Assembly: GCA_002421445.1 (NCBI GenBank)
Contig: DIKB01000076.1
Coordinates: forward strand, 1 to 13,316
Origin: Dehalococcoidia bacterium UBA5629
Lineage (GTDB): Bacteria; Chloroflexota; Dehalococcoidia; GIF9; UBA5629
Reading direction: 5' to 3'
DNA: 13,316 bases
Each line of letters begins with the position of its first letter. Positions within the stretch are counted from its first letter, which is position 1. The position numbers were made by a program, and so were the translations under genes. The notes beneath the pieces are model-generated. The model was not told the origin of the DNA, searched no databases, and worked only from the letters and a program-made list of their open reading frames with translations. Of the stretch, positions 1 through 7,501 are shown piece by piece.

Positions 1-1845
1 AGACGGTTTCAGTTCCCTGATGAACCGCCGCATACCTGGACCTTCGAGCTGGAAAACGCCGGTGGTCTCACCGGAAGCGAGCAAGGCAAATGTTTTCGGG
101 TCGTCGAGTGGAATGCTTAATAAGTCTATGGTCTCATTTTTATGTTGCTGAATATTTTTTTTAGCTTTTGCCAGGATGGTCAGATTTGAAAGACCAAGAA
201 AGTCCATTTTAAGCAAACCGAGATGAGCAACATTCTCCATCGAGAACTGGGTCATAGCTGTATTTTCATCCGATTCTTTTGTAGAACGTTGCAACGGTAT
301 AATGTTCGTTAATGGCTCACTGGCGATAACGACACCGGCGGCATGCGTACTGGCATTACGGGAAGTACCCTCAAGTCTGCGGGCATTGTCTATGAGCTTT
401 CGGACAATCTCATCTGCATCGTAAATTTCCTTCAGTTCCTTATTCTCTTCAAGCGATTCATCCAGTGTGATATTAAGCTTGGAAGGGATAAGTCTGACAA
501 TCCTGTCAACGTCGCTATACGCCATTCCCATGGCCCTGCCTACATCCCTGAGCGCAGCGCGGGATCGAAGGGTACCGAAGGTGATAATCTGCGCTACATG
601 ATCCGCACCATATTTCTTATTGACATATGCTATAAGCTCATCACGGCGGTCATCCTGAAAATCGAGATCGATATCAGGCATCTCGCGACGTTCGATATTA
701 AGAAATCGTTCGAAGACCAGGCCGAATCGCAGCGGGTCGATATCAGTTACACCGAGACAATACAATGCCAGGCTGGCTGCAGCACTGCCGCGCACCCCGA
801 ACATGATATTTTGTTCTCTGGCGAAATTCGTAAGATCGAGAACGACGAGAAAATAATCGGCAAATCTGGTCTGACGGATAACATCCAGCTCGTACCGCAG
901 ACGTTCCTCAATCTGCGGTGTCGCCTGAGGATACCGCCGTTTCAATCCTTCCCGGCAAAGCTCTGTCAGATAATCATCCGCCGTTTTACCATCCGGCACA
1001 TCCACTTTAGGCATGTGAGATTGACCGAAGGTAAAATCAAGATTACACAGATCGGCAATTTTCAGTGTATTATCCAGCGCTTCAGGCAGGTCAGCAAAGA
1101 GATCCCGCATTTCATCAGGACTTTTCAGGTAAAAGAAATCGCCCGCCATCTTCATCCGCCTCTCGTCAGTAACCGTCGTGTTCGTCTGAATACAGAGAAG
1201 CATATCTTGAACGCTGGCGTCCTCGCGATTGACGTAGTGAACATCATTGGTGGCAACAACAGGGATATCCAGGTCTGAAGCAAGAGTGATCAATCCCTTA
1301 TTAATCTGTTCAAGCTCCGGGATAGGATGTCGTTGAATTTCCAGAAAAAAATCAGAGAAAAGCTGCTTATACCACAGCGCTTCCGCTTTCGCATCATCAA
1401 ACCTGTTTTCAAGAATAAGCCGCGGAATCTGCCCCTGCGCACAGCCGGACAAAGCAACCAGACCTTCATGATACTGTGTCAATAGCTCCTTATCCACTCT
1501 CGGTTTGTAGTAAAAACCTTCAAGGTGAGCCCGCGTAACAAGCTTAATCAGATTGCCATATCCCTGCTCATCTTTCGCCAGCAGGGTAAGATGATAGGGA
1601 GATTTATCGTTTACGGTCTTGCTGTGCCGGTCATTTCTCGCAACATAGACCTCACAACCGATAATGGGCTTTATGCCTGCCTGCTTTGCTTCTGTATAAA
1701 AATCGATGACACCGTGCATGGTGCCATGATCGGTAATTGCCAGACTGCTCATACCCAATTCTTTGGCACGCGCAACGAGATGTGATATGTTGCACAATCC
1801 ATCGAGTAGGCTGTATTCAGTATGAACGTGAAGATGGGTAAACAT
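1..1845 (-). CDS. dnaE: DNA polymerase III alpha subunit, N-terminal 615 residues (partial at left edge)
   Basis: Catalytic subunit of the replicative DNA polymerase. I translated the minus strand from the ATG at 1845-1843; it stays open for exactly 615 codons to base 1, so the C-terminal half lies outside the window. An N-terminal PHP domain (about residues 1-210) starts FTHLHVHTEYSLLDG and carries a full set of candidate metal ligands: H6, H8, D15, H40, E65, H85, C135, D201 and H203. The polymerase palm follows. The segment VRGSAAASLALYCLG is near 351-365, the catalytic aspartates D391 and D393 lie in PDIDLDF, and the third is D548 in KMDFLGLSNLT. A GGGAG ribosome binding site lies about 9 nt upstream of the ATG, and a good extended -10 promoter precedes it. 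The protein resembles the Thermus/mycobacterial DnaE type, in which the PHP domain proofreads. The family call is certain. Proofreading activity is inferred from the ligands. Confidence 0.97.
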   Translation of the reverse strand, partial: MFTHLHVHTEYSLLDGLCNISHLVARAKELGMSSLAITDHGTMHGVIDFYTEAKQAGIKPIIGCEVYVARNDRHSKTVNDKSPYHLTLLAKDEQGYGNLIKLVTRAHLEGFYYKPRVDKELLTQYHEGLVALSGCAQGQIPRLILENRFDDAKAEALWYKQLFSDFFLEIQRHPIPELEQINKGLITLASDLDIPVVATNDVHYVNREDASVQDMLLCIQTNTTVTDERRMKMAGDFFYLKSPDEMRDLFADLPEALDNTLKIADLCNLDFTFGQSHMPKVDVPDGKTADDYLTELCREGLKRRYPQATPQIEERLRYELDVIRQTRFADYFLVVLDLTNFAREQNIMFGVRGSAAASLALYCLGVTDIDPLRFGLVFERFLNIERREMPDIDLDFQDDRRDELIAYVNKKYGADHVAQIITFGTLRSRAALRDVGRAMGMAYSDVDRIVRLIPSKLNITLDESLEENKELKEIYDADEIVRKLIDNARRLEGTSRNASTHAAGVVIASEPLTNIIPLQRSTKESDENTAMTQFSMENVAHLGLLKMDFLGLSNLTILAKAKKNIQQHKNETIDLLSIPLDDPKTFALLASGETTGVFQLEGPGMRRFIRELKPS

Positions 1846-1872
1846 TCTGTATTGCTCCCGGGGATGGCATAC

Positions 1873-1881
1873 ATTATAGCA
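1873..1881 (-). promoter_or_regulatory. Extended -10 promoter for dnaE
   Basis: The minus strand reads TGCTATAAT, a consensus TATAAT preceded by the extended -10 TGn. It lies 28 nt upstream of the dnaE start codon, which predicts a leader of about 20 nt containing the GGGAG ribosome binding site. No good -35 hexamer is seen 17 nt upstream, as is usual for extended -10 promoters. Confidence 0.6.
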
Positions 1882-2006
1882 TAAAGAGCCTGCTGTAAGG
1901 ACGTTTTTACGTTCACATAACACATAATTTGACCATCTAAGATGGCCGCTAAGGCTGCCGAAAGTGAAGTTTACGTTGGGTATTTAGGTCTGAGCCATCC
2001 GTCATG

Positions 2007-2036
2007 TTGACAAGGTAGTCCTGAAATCTTTATTAT
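2007..2036 (+). promoter_or_regulatory. Sigma-70 type promoter for the DUF1461 membrane protein gene
   Basis: A perfect -35 TTGACA (2007-2012) is separated by 18 nt from TATTAT (2031-2036, 5 of 6 matches). The predicted start of transcription is near 2043, about 16 nt before the ATG at 2059. It is divergent from the dnaE promoter in the same 213-bp intergenic region, which holds no further recognisable gene. Confidence 0.6.
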
Positions 2037-2058
2037 CAGTGACTGCGGTAACAATACT

Positions 2059-2772
2059 ATGAAAGCTCTTCGATCAACTATACTATTACTACTGATTCTA
2101 TCTCTGCCGCTGCTCTTCACCTCTGCAACCATCCGATGGATGGCGAGTAACGCCCAACTCTATGAGTACGGATTCAGCAAATATGAAATCAGCAAAGTAA
2201 CCGGAATCGATAACGCTGATCTTAATAAAGTTGCGCAGAAGATGTCCGACTATCTTTCATTGAGTACCAATTCACCACAGGTAACGGTTCAGAAGGCTGG
2301 AAAATCATTCGATATTTATAATCAACGCGAGATCGATCACCTCAAAGATGTTCGCGAACTGATGCAACTTGCCTTTCAGCTTCAAGTGATCGCAGTTCTG
2401 TTGATAACCGTATGCGTTCTACTGGCAGCATTCAGAAAAGGAGTGGGATGGGCTCCGCTACTCAAAGGTTTTATATGGGGAAGCATCGCAACGGTCGCAT
2501 TGATGCTGGGATTTGTTCTGGTATCGATAACAGGTTTCGATCGGTTTTTCCTCTTTTTCCATGAGATCAGCTTTTCTAACAATCTCTGGATACTTGACCC
2601 ATCGAAAGATTATCTGATTATGATGTTCCCTTCCGGCTTTTTTAACGATGCCGCGCTATTCTGGTTTGCGGCTGTGCTGATAGAAGCTGTCGTTACCGGC
2701 ATGATTGCATGGAATGTAGCGAGGCGAATGAAAGAACAGCAGGAACCATCGGCAGCAACACCGGCTACATAG
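2059..2772 (+). CDS. DUF1461 / TIGR01906-type integral membrane protein
   Basis: A 237-aa membrane protein of unknown function. Hydrophobic segments are visible at about residues 6-26, 107-125, 137-157 and 199-220. A polar, probably extracytoplasmic region (30-100) lies between the first two. The pattern resembles DUF1461: a conserved stretch HLKDVRELM at 94-102 just before helix 2, then FHEISFSNNLWILDPSKD (167-184) and MFPSGFF before helix 4. No enzyme motif is seen. The start at 2059 has only a weak ribosome binding site, but it directly follows a strong promoter and places the first helix at the N-terminus. The gene ends 14 bp from the convergent FmdB-type gene. Family assignment is from memory of the pattern; the function is unknown. 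Confidence 0.8.
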   Translation: MKALRSTILLLLILSLPLLFTSATIRWMASNAQLYEYGFSKYEISKVTGIDNADLNKVAQKMSDYLSLSTNSPQVTVQKAGKSFDIYNQREIDHLKDVRELMQLAFQLQVIAVLLITVCVLLAAFRKGVGWAPLLKGFIWGSIATVALMLGFVLVSITGFDRFFLFFHEISFSNNLWILDPSKDYLIMMFPSGFFNDAALFWFAAVLIEAVVTGMIAWNVARRMKEQQEPSAATPAT

Positions 2773-2786
2773 TTGCAATTCTGATT

Positions 2787-3026
2787 TTAGCTGTGGCAAC
2801 TGGCGCAACTGCCTGACGAGCAACCGGCACATCCACCACCAGTACCGGCAATTGATGTTGCCGCTCCGCCACTGCCATCCTTTGAAAAACAGGCGAACCT
2901 GGATAATATTCTCTTAGCCGATTTACCGCATGATGGACACTCCGCGTCATTATTAACATCGCTGAAAGAGCGGCGCACATCGAATTTTTCACGGCAGTTA
3001 TCGCACTGATACTCATATATAGGCAT
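2787..3026 (-). CDS. FmdB-family zinc-ribbon protein with Cys-rich tail
   Basis: A 79-aa small protein. It begins MPIYEYQCDNC, the hallmark start of the FmdB (CxxC_CXXC_SSSS) putative regulatory family. Zinc-ribbon cysteines are C8/C11 and C30/C33 (CPSCGK). The C-terminal tail is rich in Gly, Ser and Cys and adds a second CxxC-x4-CxxC set (C66, C69, C74, C77). The ribosome binding site GGGGGAG sits 9 nt before the ATG. The gene converges with the DUF1461 gene and diverges from recA. The cellular role of this family is poorly defined; metal binding is inferred from the cysteine spacing. Confidence 0.9.
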   Translation of the reverse strand: MPIYEYQCDNCREKFDVRRSFSDVNNDAECPSCGKSAKRILSRFACFSKDGSGGAATSIAGTGGGCAGCSSGSCASCHS

Positions 3027-3107
3027 ACTTATTTTCTCCCCCTTAAATTTAGCTGACAGCCCGTATACTAGTCAAATTCTCAGTATTAACACCCTACCAA
3101 ATTTTGC

Positions 3108-3136
3108 TTGTGGATGGGATATTCCTGTGTTATCAT
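3108..3136 (+). promoter_or_regulatory. Candidate recA promoter
   Basis: TTGTGG (3108-3113) lies 17 nt before TATCAT (3131-3136, 5 of 6 matches to TATAAT). An extended -10 TGn occupies 3128-3130. Transcription would start near 3143, leaving a leader of about 20 nt with the GGAGGA ribosome binding site at 3153-3158. I see no LexA-type operator (GAAC-N4-GTTC or CTG-N10-CAG) overlapping it, so SOS control is not evident from sequence. Confidence 0.4.
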
Positions 3137-3163
3137 GCCATTAACTTTTGTTGGAGGAATAAC

Positions 3164-4192
3164 ATGGCGACAGAAAAAGAGAAAGCTGTAGATCTGGTGA
3201 TCAGCCATATCAAAAAACAGTATGGCGAAGGCTCGATTATGAAGCTCGGCGAGCTCTCAACAAAACATGTGGATGCAATTTCCACCGGCTCGCTTGCGTT
3301 AGACCTGGCACTCGGAGCCGGCGGCATACCGCGGGGCAGGGTGACCGAGATTTTCGGCGCTGAAGCTTCAGGAAAAACAACGCTCGCTCTTCATATTATT
3401 GCTCAAGCACAAAAGCTTGGCGGCACAGCCTTCTATATCGATGCTGAGCATGCCCTTGATCCGGTTTATGCCGCCCATTGCGGCGTGAAATGGGAGGAGC
3501 TGGTCGTTTCACAGCCCGATTACGGGGAAGCTGCCATGGATATTACGGAACAGCTCGTCAGAAGTCAGGGCGTCGATGTCATCGTCATTGACAGTGTGCC
3601 CGCATTGGTGCCCCGCGCCGAGATTGAAGGCGATATGGGCGATCCTCACATGGGACTGCAGGCGCGATTGATGTCACAGGCACTGCGTAAACTGGTCGCT
3701 GCCATCAGTAAGTCCGGAACCGTGGTTATCTTCATCAACCAGCTTCGGGAAAAGATCGGCGTGGTCTTCGGTAATCCAGAGGTAACGCCGGGTGGAAGAG
3801 CGTTGAAATTCTACAGCTCCATACGCATTGATGTCAGAAAAGGAGAGTCGATAAAACGCGGCAACGAGATTGTCGGCACCAGGATACGAGCCAAGGTCGT
3901 TAAAAACAAGGTGGCGCCGCCATTCAGAGTCGCCGAGTTTGACCTGATGTTCGCCAGCGGAATCAGCAGGGAAGGAGATCTTGTTGATCTCGGTGTAGCT
4001 TTTAATGTACTGAAGAAGGCCGGCGCTTTTTTTGCCTTCGGCGATACCAAGCTCGGCCAGGGCAGAGAGAATGCGAAGGAGTATCTGATACAGCATGCTG
4101 ACGCAGCAAAGGAAATAGAAGCCTTGATCAGGAAAGCTGCTGAAGTTATACCCACTCCTCTGATTACAGCAAAAGAAACACCACCCGATTAA
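3164..4192 (+). CDS. recA: Recombinase RecA
   Basis: A 342-aa recombinase that forms filaments on single-stranded DNA, catalyses strand exchange and promotes LexA-type repressor self-cleavage. The start at 3164 is chosen because GGAGGA sits 5 nt upstream; a longer frame from 3104 has no ribosome binding site and extends past the family N-terminus. Visible motifs are Walker A GAEASGKT (65-72), the catalytic glutamate E95 in DAEHALD, Walker B VIVIDS (139-144), and loop L2 with INQLREKIGVVFGNPE followed by VTPGGRALKFYSS. The Walker A carries Ala where Escherichia coli RecA has Pro and Ser (GPESSGKT). The C-terminal tail ends AKETPPD and lacks the strongly acidic tail of the proteobacterial protein. 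recX follows on the same strand. Confidence 0.98.
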   Translation: MATEKEKAVDLVISHIKKQYGEGSIMKLGELSTKHVDAISTGSLALDLALGAGGIPRGRVTEIFGAEASGKTTLALHIIAQAQKLGGTAFYIDAEHALDPVYAAHCGVKWEELVVSQPDYGEAAMDITEQLVRSQGVDVIVIDSVPALVPRAEIEGDMGDPHMGLQARLMSQALRKLVAAISKSGTVVIFINQLREKIGVVFGNPEVTPGGRALKFYSSIRIDVRKGESIKRGNEIVGTRIRAKVVKNKVAPPFRVAEFDLMFASGISREGDLVDLGVAFNVLKKAGAFFAFGDTKLGQGRENAKEYLIQHADAAKEIEALIRKAAEVIPTPLITAKETPPD

Positions 4193-4210
4193 ATTCATAG
4201 CTCAGGGTCT

Positions 4211-4231
4211 CTCCGGGTAAAACCACCGGAG
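4211..4231 (+). promoter_or_regulatory. Hairpin between recA and recX covering the recX ribosome binding site
   Basis: CTCCGG (4211-4216) and CCGGAG (4226-4231) form a perfect 6-bp GC-rich stem with a 9-nt loop, 18 nt after the recA stop. The 3' arm contains the GGAG ribosome binding site of recX. No T-run follows, so it does not look like an intrinsic terminator. It may instead hold down recX translation relative to recA. Confidence 0.45.
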
Positions 4232-4241
4232 CATGGTATCG

Positions 4242-4883
4242 ATGAGCATAATTACAGAACTGAAAGTGATGGGCGGTCGTGGAGGCAAAGTGACCATTCA
4301 CTTTGATGACCTCTCATCACTGGATATCAGCAAAGAAGCCCTTGAAGAGTCCGGTATCTATACCGGACTTGCTATGTCCCCTCAACAGATTCGAGAACTA
4401 CAACAGCGCGACCGCTATTTCTCCTGTTTAAACGCAGCCTTACACTTTCTGGCACATCGTCTCAGAAGCAAAAGAGAAGTGGATATCAGGCTGCATCAGC
4501 GTGGTTTCTCACGTGAAACCATAGACACTGTACTTAAAAAGCTGGAGGAGAAAAAGCTGCTCGATGATGTAGAGTTCGCCAGAACCTGGACCGAGAATCG
4601 CAAGTCTTTTAGCCCCCGCAGTAAATTCTTGATCCGACTGGAGCTAAAGCAAAAAGGCATTAGCGGTGACCTGCTTGATGAAACTATCGCAGACCTTGAT
4701 GACGATGTAAATGCCTATCAGGCAGGATTAAAGAAAACCCGTTTGTTGAAGTCATTGCCCCGCGAAGAGTTCACCACAAAATTATCGCGATACCTTCGGA
4801 CAAAAGGTTTCAGCTATTCTGTTACAGAAAAAGCCATTGAGCGCCTGTGGCAACAAATCCAAAACACAGAAAAAAACGATTAA
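4242..4883 (+). CDS. recX: Regulatory protein RecX
   Basis: A 213-aa modulator that binds and caps RecA filaments. The helical RecX repeats are seen from about residue 55 to the end, with the characteristic LLDDVEFARTWTENR (106-120), a preceding RSKREVDIRLHQRGFS (75-90) and a later KLSRYLRTKGFS. An N-terminal extension of about 50 residues resembles the longer RecX forms of Gram-positive bacteria and Chloroflexota. Two ATGs are possible. The one at 4242 has GGAG 10 nt upstream; the one at 4233 is only 1 nt from it, so 4242 is preferred and 4233 would add three residues. It is probably co-transcribed with recA. It stops 6 bp before the stop of the convergent CoA-transferase gene. Confidence 0.93.
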   Translation: MSIITELKVMGGRGGKVTIHFDDLSSLDISKEALEESGIYTGLAMSPQQIRELQQRDRYFSCLNAALHFLAHRLRSKREVDIRLHQRGFSRETIDTVLKKLEEKKLLDDVEFARTWTENRKSFSPRSKFLIRLELKQKGISGDLLDETIADLDDDVNAYQAGLKKTRLLKSLPREEFTTKLSRYLRTKGFSYSVTEKAIERLWQQIQNTEKND

Positions 4884-4889
4884 TCATCC

Positions 4890-6032
4890 TCAGCCCTCGG
4901 ATGCCTTTACCCAGAATTTGGGATAGGGCACCGACTCGGCGACGCCGGGCAGTTTCGCTTTCGCCCAGATTTCCCTATCCACCAGTTGCGGGTCGTCCAG
5001 GATGTCCTGGCTGGTGGACAGAGGGAAGAGTATGATATTTCGCTTGATGGCCTGTTCGAACAACTCTTCCTTGTGCCGCGGCGCCACGAAATCCACCATG
5101 GCCTTTTCCAGCCGCCCGAATTGCTCCGGTGTTACCGCTCTCATATCAAATTCGTCCCAGTCAGTGTCCTTCATGAACTGCGGCGCTCCGCCTTCCTCTT
5201 CCATCCAGGCCGTTAGCGCCTTGTGACGTGACGCTCCCAGTGCCCCACCGAGGTAAGAGTGGCTCACGTAGCCGTCCTGACATTTAAAGATGGTACGCTG
5301 CTTGATGTCATTCCAGAAACCGGTGCGGCAAGGGCCGGAACGCTTCAGTTCTTTGACTCCGAACTCCCGGAATATCGGGGCATTGTAGGTGGTGGTGAGC
5401 ACCGCTTCCTGGATGGAGAAATCCACATATTGCCCACGTCCGGACTGTCCCCGTTGATATAACGCCAGCAGCGTAGCCGTCGCCGCCTGGGCGCCGACAT
5501 TGACGTAGGACTGCGCCAGAGTAGTGCGCACCGGCGGGCGGTCGTCGTCACCGCAGAGGCTCATCATCCCACCCATTGCCACGTTTACTAGGTCGGTGGT
5601 ACGGTAATTCGCATAGGGGCCGTCCTGCCCGAAGGGGGTGATGGAGGTCATTATCAGTTTCGGATTACCGACCGACAGCGCCTCGCAGCCAAGGCCGAGT
5701 CCGACCAGATAGCCCGGCGCAAAGGTCTCGATGATGATGTCGGCCCGCTCCGCCAGCTTCCTGAAGAGCGTCTGCCCATCCTCTTTTTTCAGGTTCAGGG
5801 TGATGGAGCGCTTGTTGATATTGTAGGCCAGCCAGTAGAGACCGACATCAGCGCCGTTTTCACCTTTGGCATGGGGGAAGAGACCCCTACCGCTATCGCC
5901 GCCGGGCGGCTCCACCTTGACAACATCGCCCCCCATGTCGGCCAGCAGTTTACCGCAGAGATAGCCTGACTCATTGCTTAAATCCAGGACACGGATGGGA
6001 TCCAGCAGGGTTTCCTTCCTGGTGGTATTCAT
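4890..6032 (-). CDS. CaiB/BaiF class III CoA-transferase family protein
   Basis: A 380-aa protein of the formyl-CoA/carnitine CoA-transferase family, which moves CoA between carboxylic acids in the cytoplasm. The N-terminus shows the family signature: IRVLDLSN (13-20), GKLLADMGGDVVKVEPPGGD (27-46), then NINKRSITLNLKK (71-83) and IIETFAPG (100-107). SGRGQYVDFSIQEA (197-210) is also typical. The family active-site Asp (D169 in formyl-CoA transferase, in LGDSNTG) seems to align with Q174 in TLAQSYVNVG, so catalysis by the covalent mechanism is uncertain. GGAGG lies 12 nt upstream of the start. It is the last gene of the minus-strand block and is separated from the MFS gene by 206 bp with its own candidate promoter. 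The substrate is unknown. Confidence 0.9.
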   Translation of the reverse strand: MNTTRKETLLDPIRVLDLSNESGYLCGKLLADMGGDVVKVEPPGGDSGRGLFPHAKGENGADVGLYWLAYNINKRSITLNLKKEDGQTLFRKLAERADIIIETFAPGYLVGLGLGCEALSVGNPKLIMTSITPFGQDGPYANYRTTDLVNVAMGGMMSLCGDDDRPPVRTTLAQSYVNVGAQAATATLLALYQRGQSGRGQYVDFSIQEAVLTTTYNAPIFREFGVKELKRSGPCRTGFWNDIKQRTIFKCQDGYVSHSYLGGALGASRHKALTAWMEEEGGAPQFMKDTDWDEFDMRAVTPEQFGRLEKAMVDFVAPRHKEELFEQAIKRNIILFPLSTSQDILDDPQLVDREIWAKAKLPGVAESVPYPKFWVKASEG

Positions 6033-6067
6033 AGAACCGGTCAGCCTCCACTTGGCGTAATATTGTT

Positions 6068-6095
6068 ATTCTATACCTATTTAATTGATTTCCAA
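6068..6095 (-). promoter_or_regulatory. Candidate promoter for the CaiB/BaiF CoA-transferase gene
   Basis: On the minus strand TTGGAA (6095-6090) is followed after 16 nt by TAGAAT (6073-6068). The predicted transcript would start near 6061, about 29 nt before the ATG, and include GGAGG at 6049-6045. Matches are moderate. The 206-bp gap 6033-6238 is AT-rich and holds no recognisable gene or intrinsic terminator. Confidence 0.35.
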
Positions 6096-6238
6096 TCTAC
6101 AGATAAACCTTTTTTGATAATAAGGAAACCAAAAACGAATGATTACGCGGATACATAAGCTTCAATTTAAGGCGGTGGGGAAACAATATCGGAGATAGTC
6201 AAATACGTCATCCTGGGTTTATTAGGTGCCATTGTTAG

Positions 6239-7501
6239 TTAATGCTTTGTTTTTGCTGATGGAGTAGAAATCGTAAGAATTATTACAGCACCAATCATGG
6301 CGACGCCGGCCATCGCAAACCAGAACCATTGATACGTACCCCAGGTATCATACGTCCAACCCGCCAGCGGGGCGCCCGTCGCATTACCGATAACGCCAAA
6401 CCCCATGATCAAACCATAGATGATGCCAAAACTGCGCCAGCCGAACAATTCGCTCGTGAGCGAGCTGCCAAGCACAAGCGCTCCACCATAGCCGATACCA
6501 AACAATAAGCAGAAGGGTAGAATCAGCCAGAGGCCGACGATTGAAGCTAGCCAGAAACAGATCATAGACAGAGAGAGCATTATCAGAGTTACGGCTGTTA
6601 TCAGCTTTCTATTCAATCTATCACTAAGCCAGCCGAATCCGATACGCCCGATGATGCCTATCAGTGGCAGGAAACTGGCGACAAAACTCGATGCATATCT
6701 GTCCGTGCCGATGCTGGCAAGAAACGGCATGACATGTGTGATGACAGCGCTCCCCACCATCAATAGACAGTTTATGGCCGCAGCCAGCTGCCAGAAGGCA
6801 CGGGTGTGCATCGCCTGTTTAAGTCCCGGATCCGATTGGCGAAGTTTTTCATCAGCAATAACTTTTTGTTCCGTTCGTTCCGCCGCCTTCTTGCCATCAG
6901 GAAGCAATCCATAATGCTCCGGCTTATGGCGCAGCACAAATGAGAGTGGAAGAACGACAGCCACAATACACAGCAGCATTACCAGAACCGCCGAACGCCA
7001 GCCGGATACTTCTATAATATACGTTATAACGGGCAGGAAAAGACCGGCAGCGCCCATGCCTGATGCTGCAACACCCGTCGCCAGACCGAGATGCTGACGG
7101 AACCAGTTGGTTACCGTCGGCATAATTACAGGTAACGCACAACTGCTTGCTCCAATCCCGATGAGCACAAATGCCGCATAAAATACTCCCAGCGACTGCG
7201 TCTGCATCAGTAGAAGCAAACCGAGACAGGTGATCATCGACCCGAAGAAAACTACTTTATGCGATCCCCATCGATCAACAAACCAGCCTGAAAGCGGCGA
7301 TGCAATCCCGAACTCCAGCCACCGCAGCGATATCCCCAAAGAGATTTGCGCATAGCTCCAGCCAAATTCGGCGGCAAACGGCTGAATGAAGCTGGTAAAG
7401 CCGTAACCAATAACAGCAGTACCGAAAGCGCCGGTGAAGAAACAGGCGACAACAACCCACCAGCCGAAGAAGACGTGCTTTACTGAAAATGAATTTTTCA
7501 T
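6239..7501 (-). CDS. MFS transporter, oxalate/formate antiporter-like (monocarboxylate) family
   Basis: A 420-aa polytopic membrane protein with about 12 hydrophobic segments, typical of the major facilitator superfamily. The loop 2-3 signature is GWFVDRWGSHK, and its counterpart GWLSDRLNRK lies in the second half. The central loop contains HKPEHYGLLPDGKK, a pattern common in oxalate/formate-antiporter-like and monocarboxylate MFS proteins. The start at 7501 (MKNSFSVKH) is preferred because GGAAAG lies about 10 nt upstream and the first helix begins at residue 10; an in-frame GTG at 7531 would add ten residues without a clear ribosome binding site. The neighbouring acyl-CoA genes suggest import or export of an organic acid, but the substrate is not shown by the sequence. 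Confidence 0.9.
   Translation of the reverse strand: MKNSFSVKHVFFGWWVVVACFFTGAFGTAVIGYGFTSFIQPFAAEFGWSYAQISLGISLRWLEFGIASPLSGWFVDRWGSHKVVFFGSMITCLGLLLLMQTQSLGVFYAAFVLIGIGASSCALPVIMPTVTNWFRQHLGLATGVAASGMGAAGLFLPVITYIIEVSGWRSAVLVMLLCIVAVVLPLSFVLRHKPEHYGLLPDGKKAAERTEQKVIADEKLRQSDPGLKQAMHTRAFWQLAAAINCLLMVGSAVITHVMPFLASIGTDRYASSFVASFLPLIGIIGRIGFGWLSDRLNRKLITAVTLIMLSLSMICFWLASIVGLWLILPFCLLFGIGYGGALVLGSSLTSELFGWRSFGIIYGLIMGFGVIGNATGAPLAGWTYDTWGTYQWFWFAMAGVAMIGAVIILTISTPSAKTKH

Noticed and set aside
343..1278. 311-codon open frame on the plus strand
   Set aside because: It lies entirely antisense to dnaE, whose minus-strand translation matches the family throughout. The frame has no recognisable domain.
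3046..3075. Possible FmdB promoter (TTGACT, 18 nt, TAAATT on the minus strand)
   Set aside because: The predicted start of transcription would fall inside the GGGGGAG ribosome binding site, so this spacing is unlikely to be functional as read.
3674..4198. 174-codon minus-strand frame inside recA
   Set aside because: It is antisense to a certain recA gene and shows no protein family features.
4193..4241. Considered as a recA intrinsic terminator
   Set aside because: The stem is GC-rich, but no T-run follows and the recX start lies immediately after, so it is recorded as a translational hairpin instead.
4847..5035. Short plus-strand frame overlapping the recX end and the CoA-transferase
   Set aside because: No ribosome binding site or family is seen. 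It overlaps two well-supported genes and has an Arg/Pro-rich composition typical of shadow frames.
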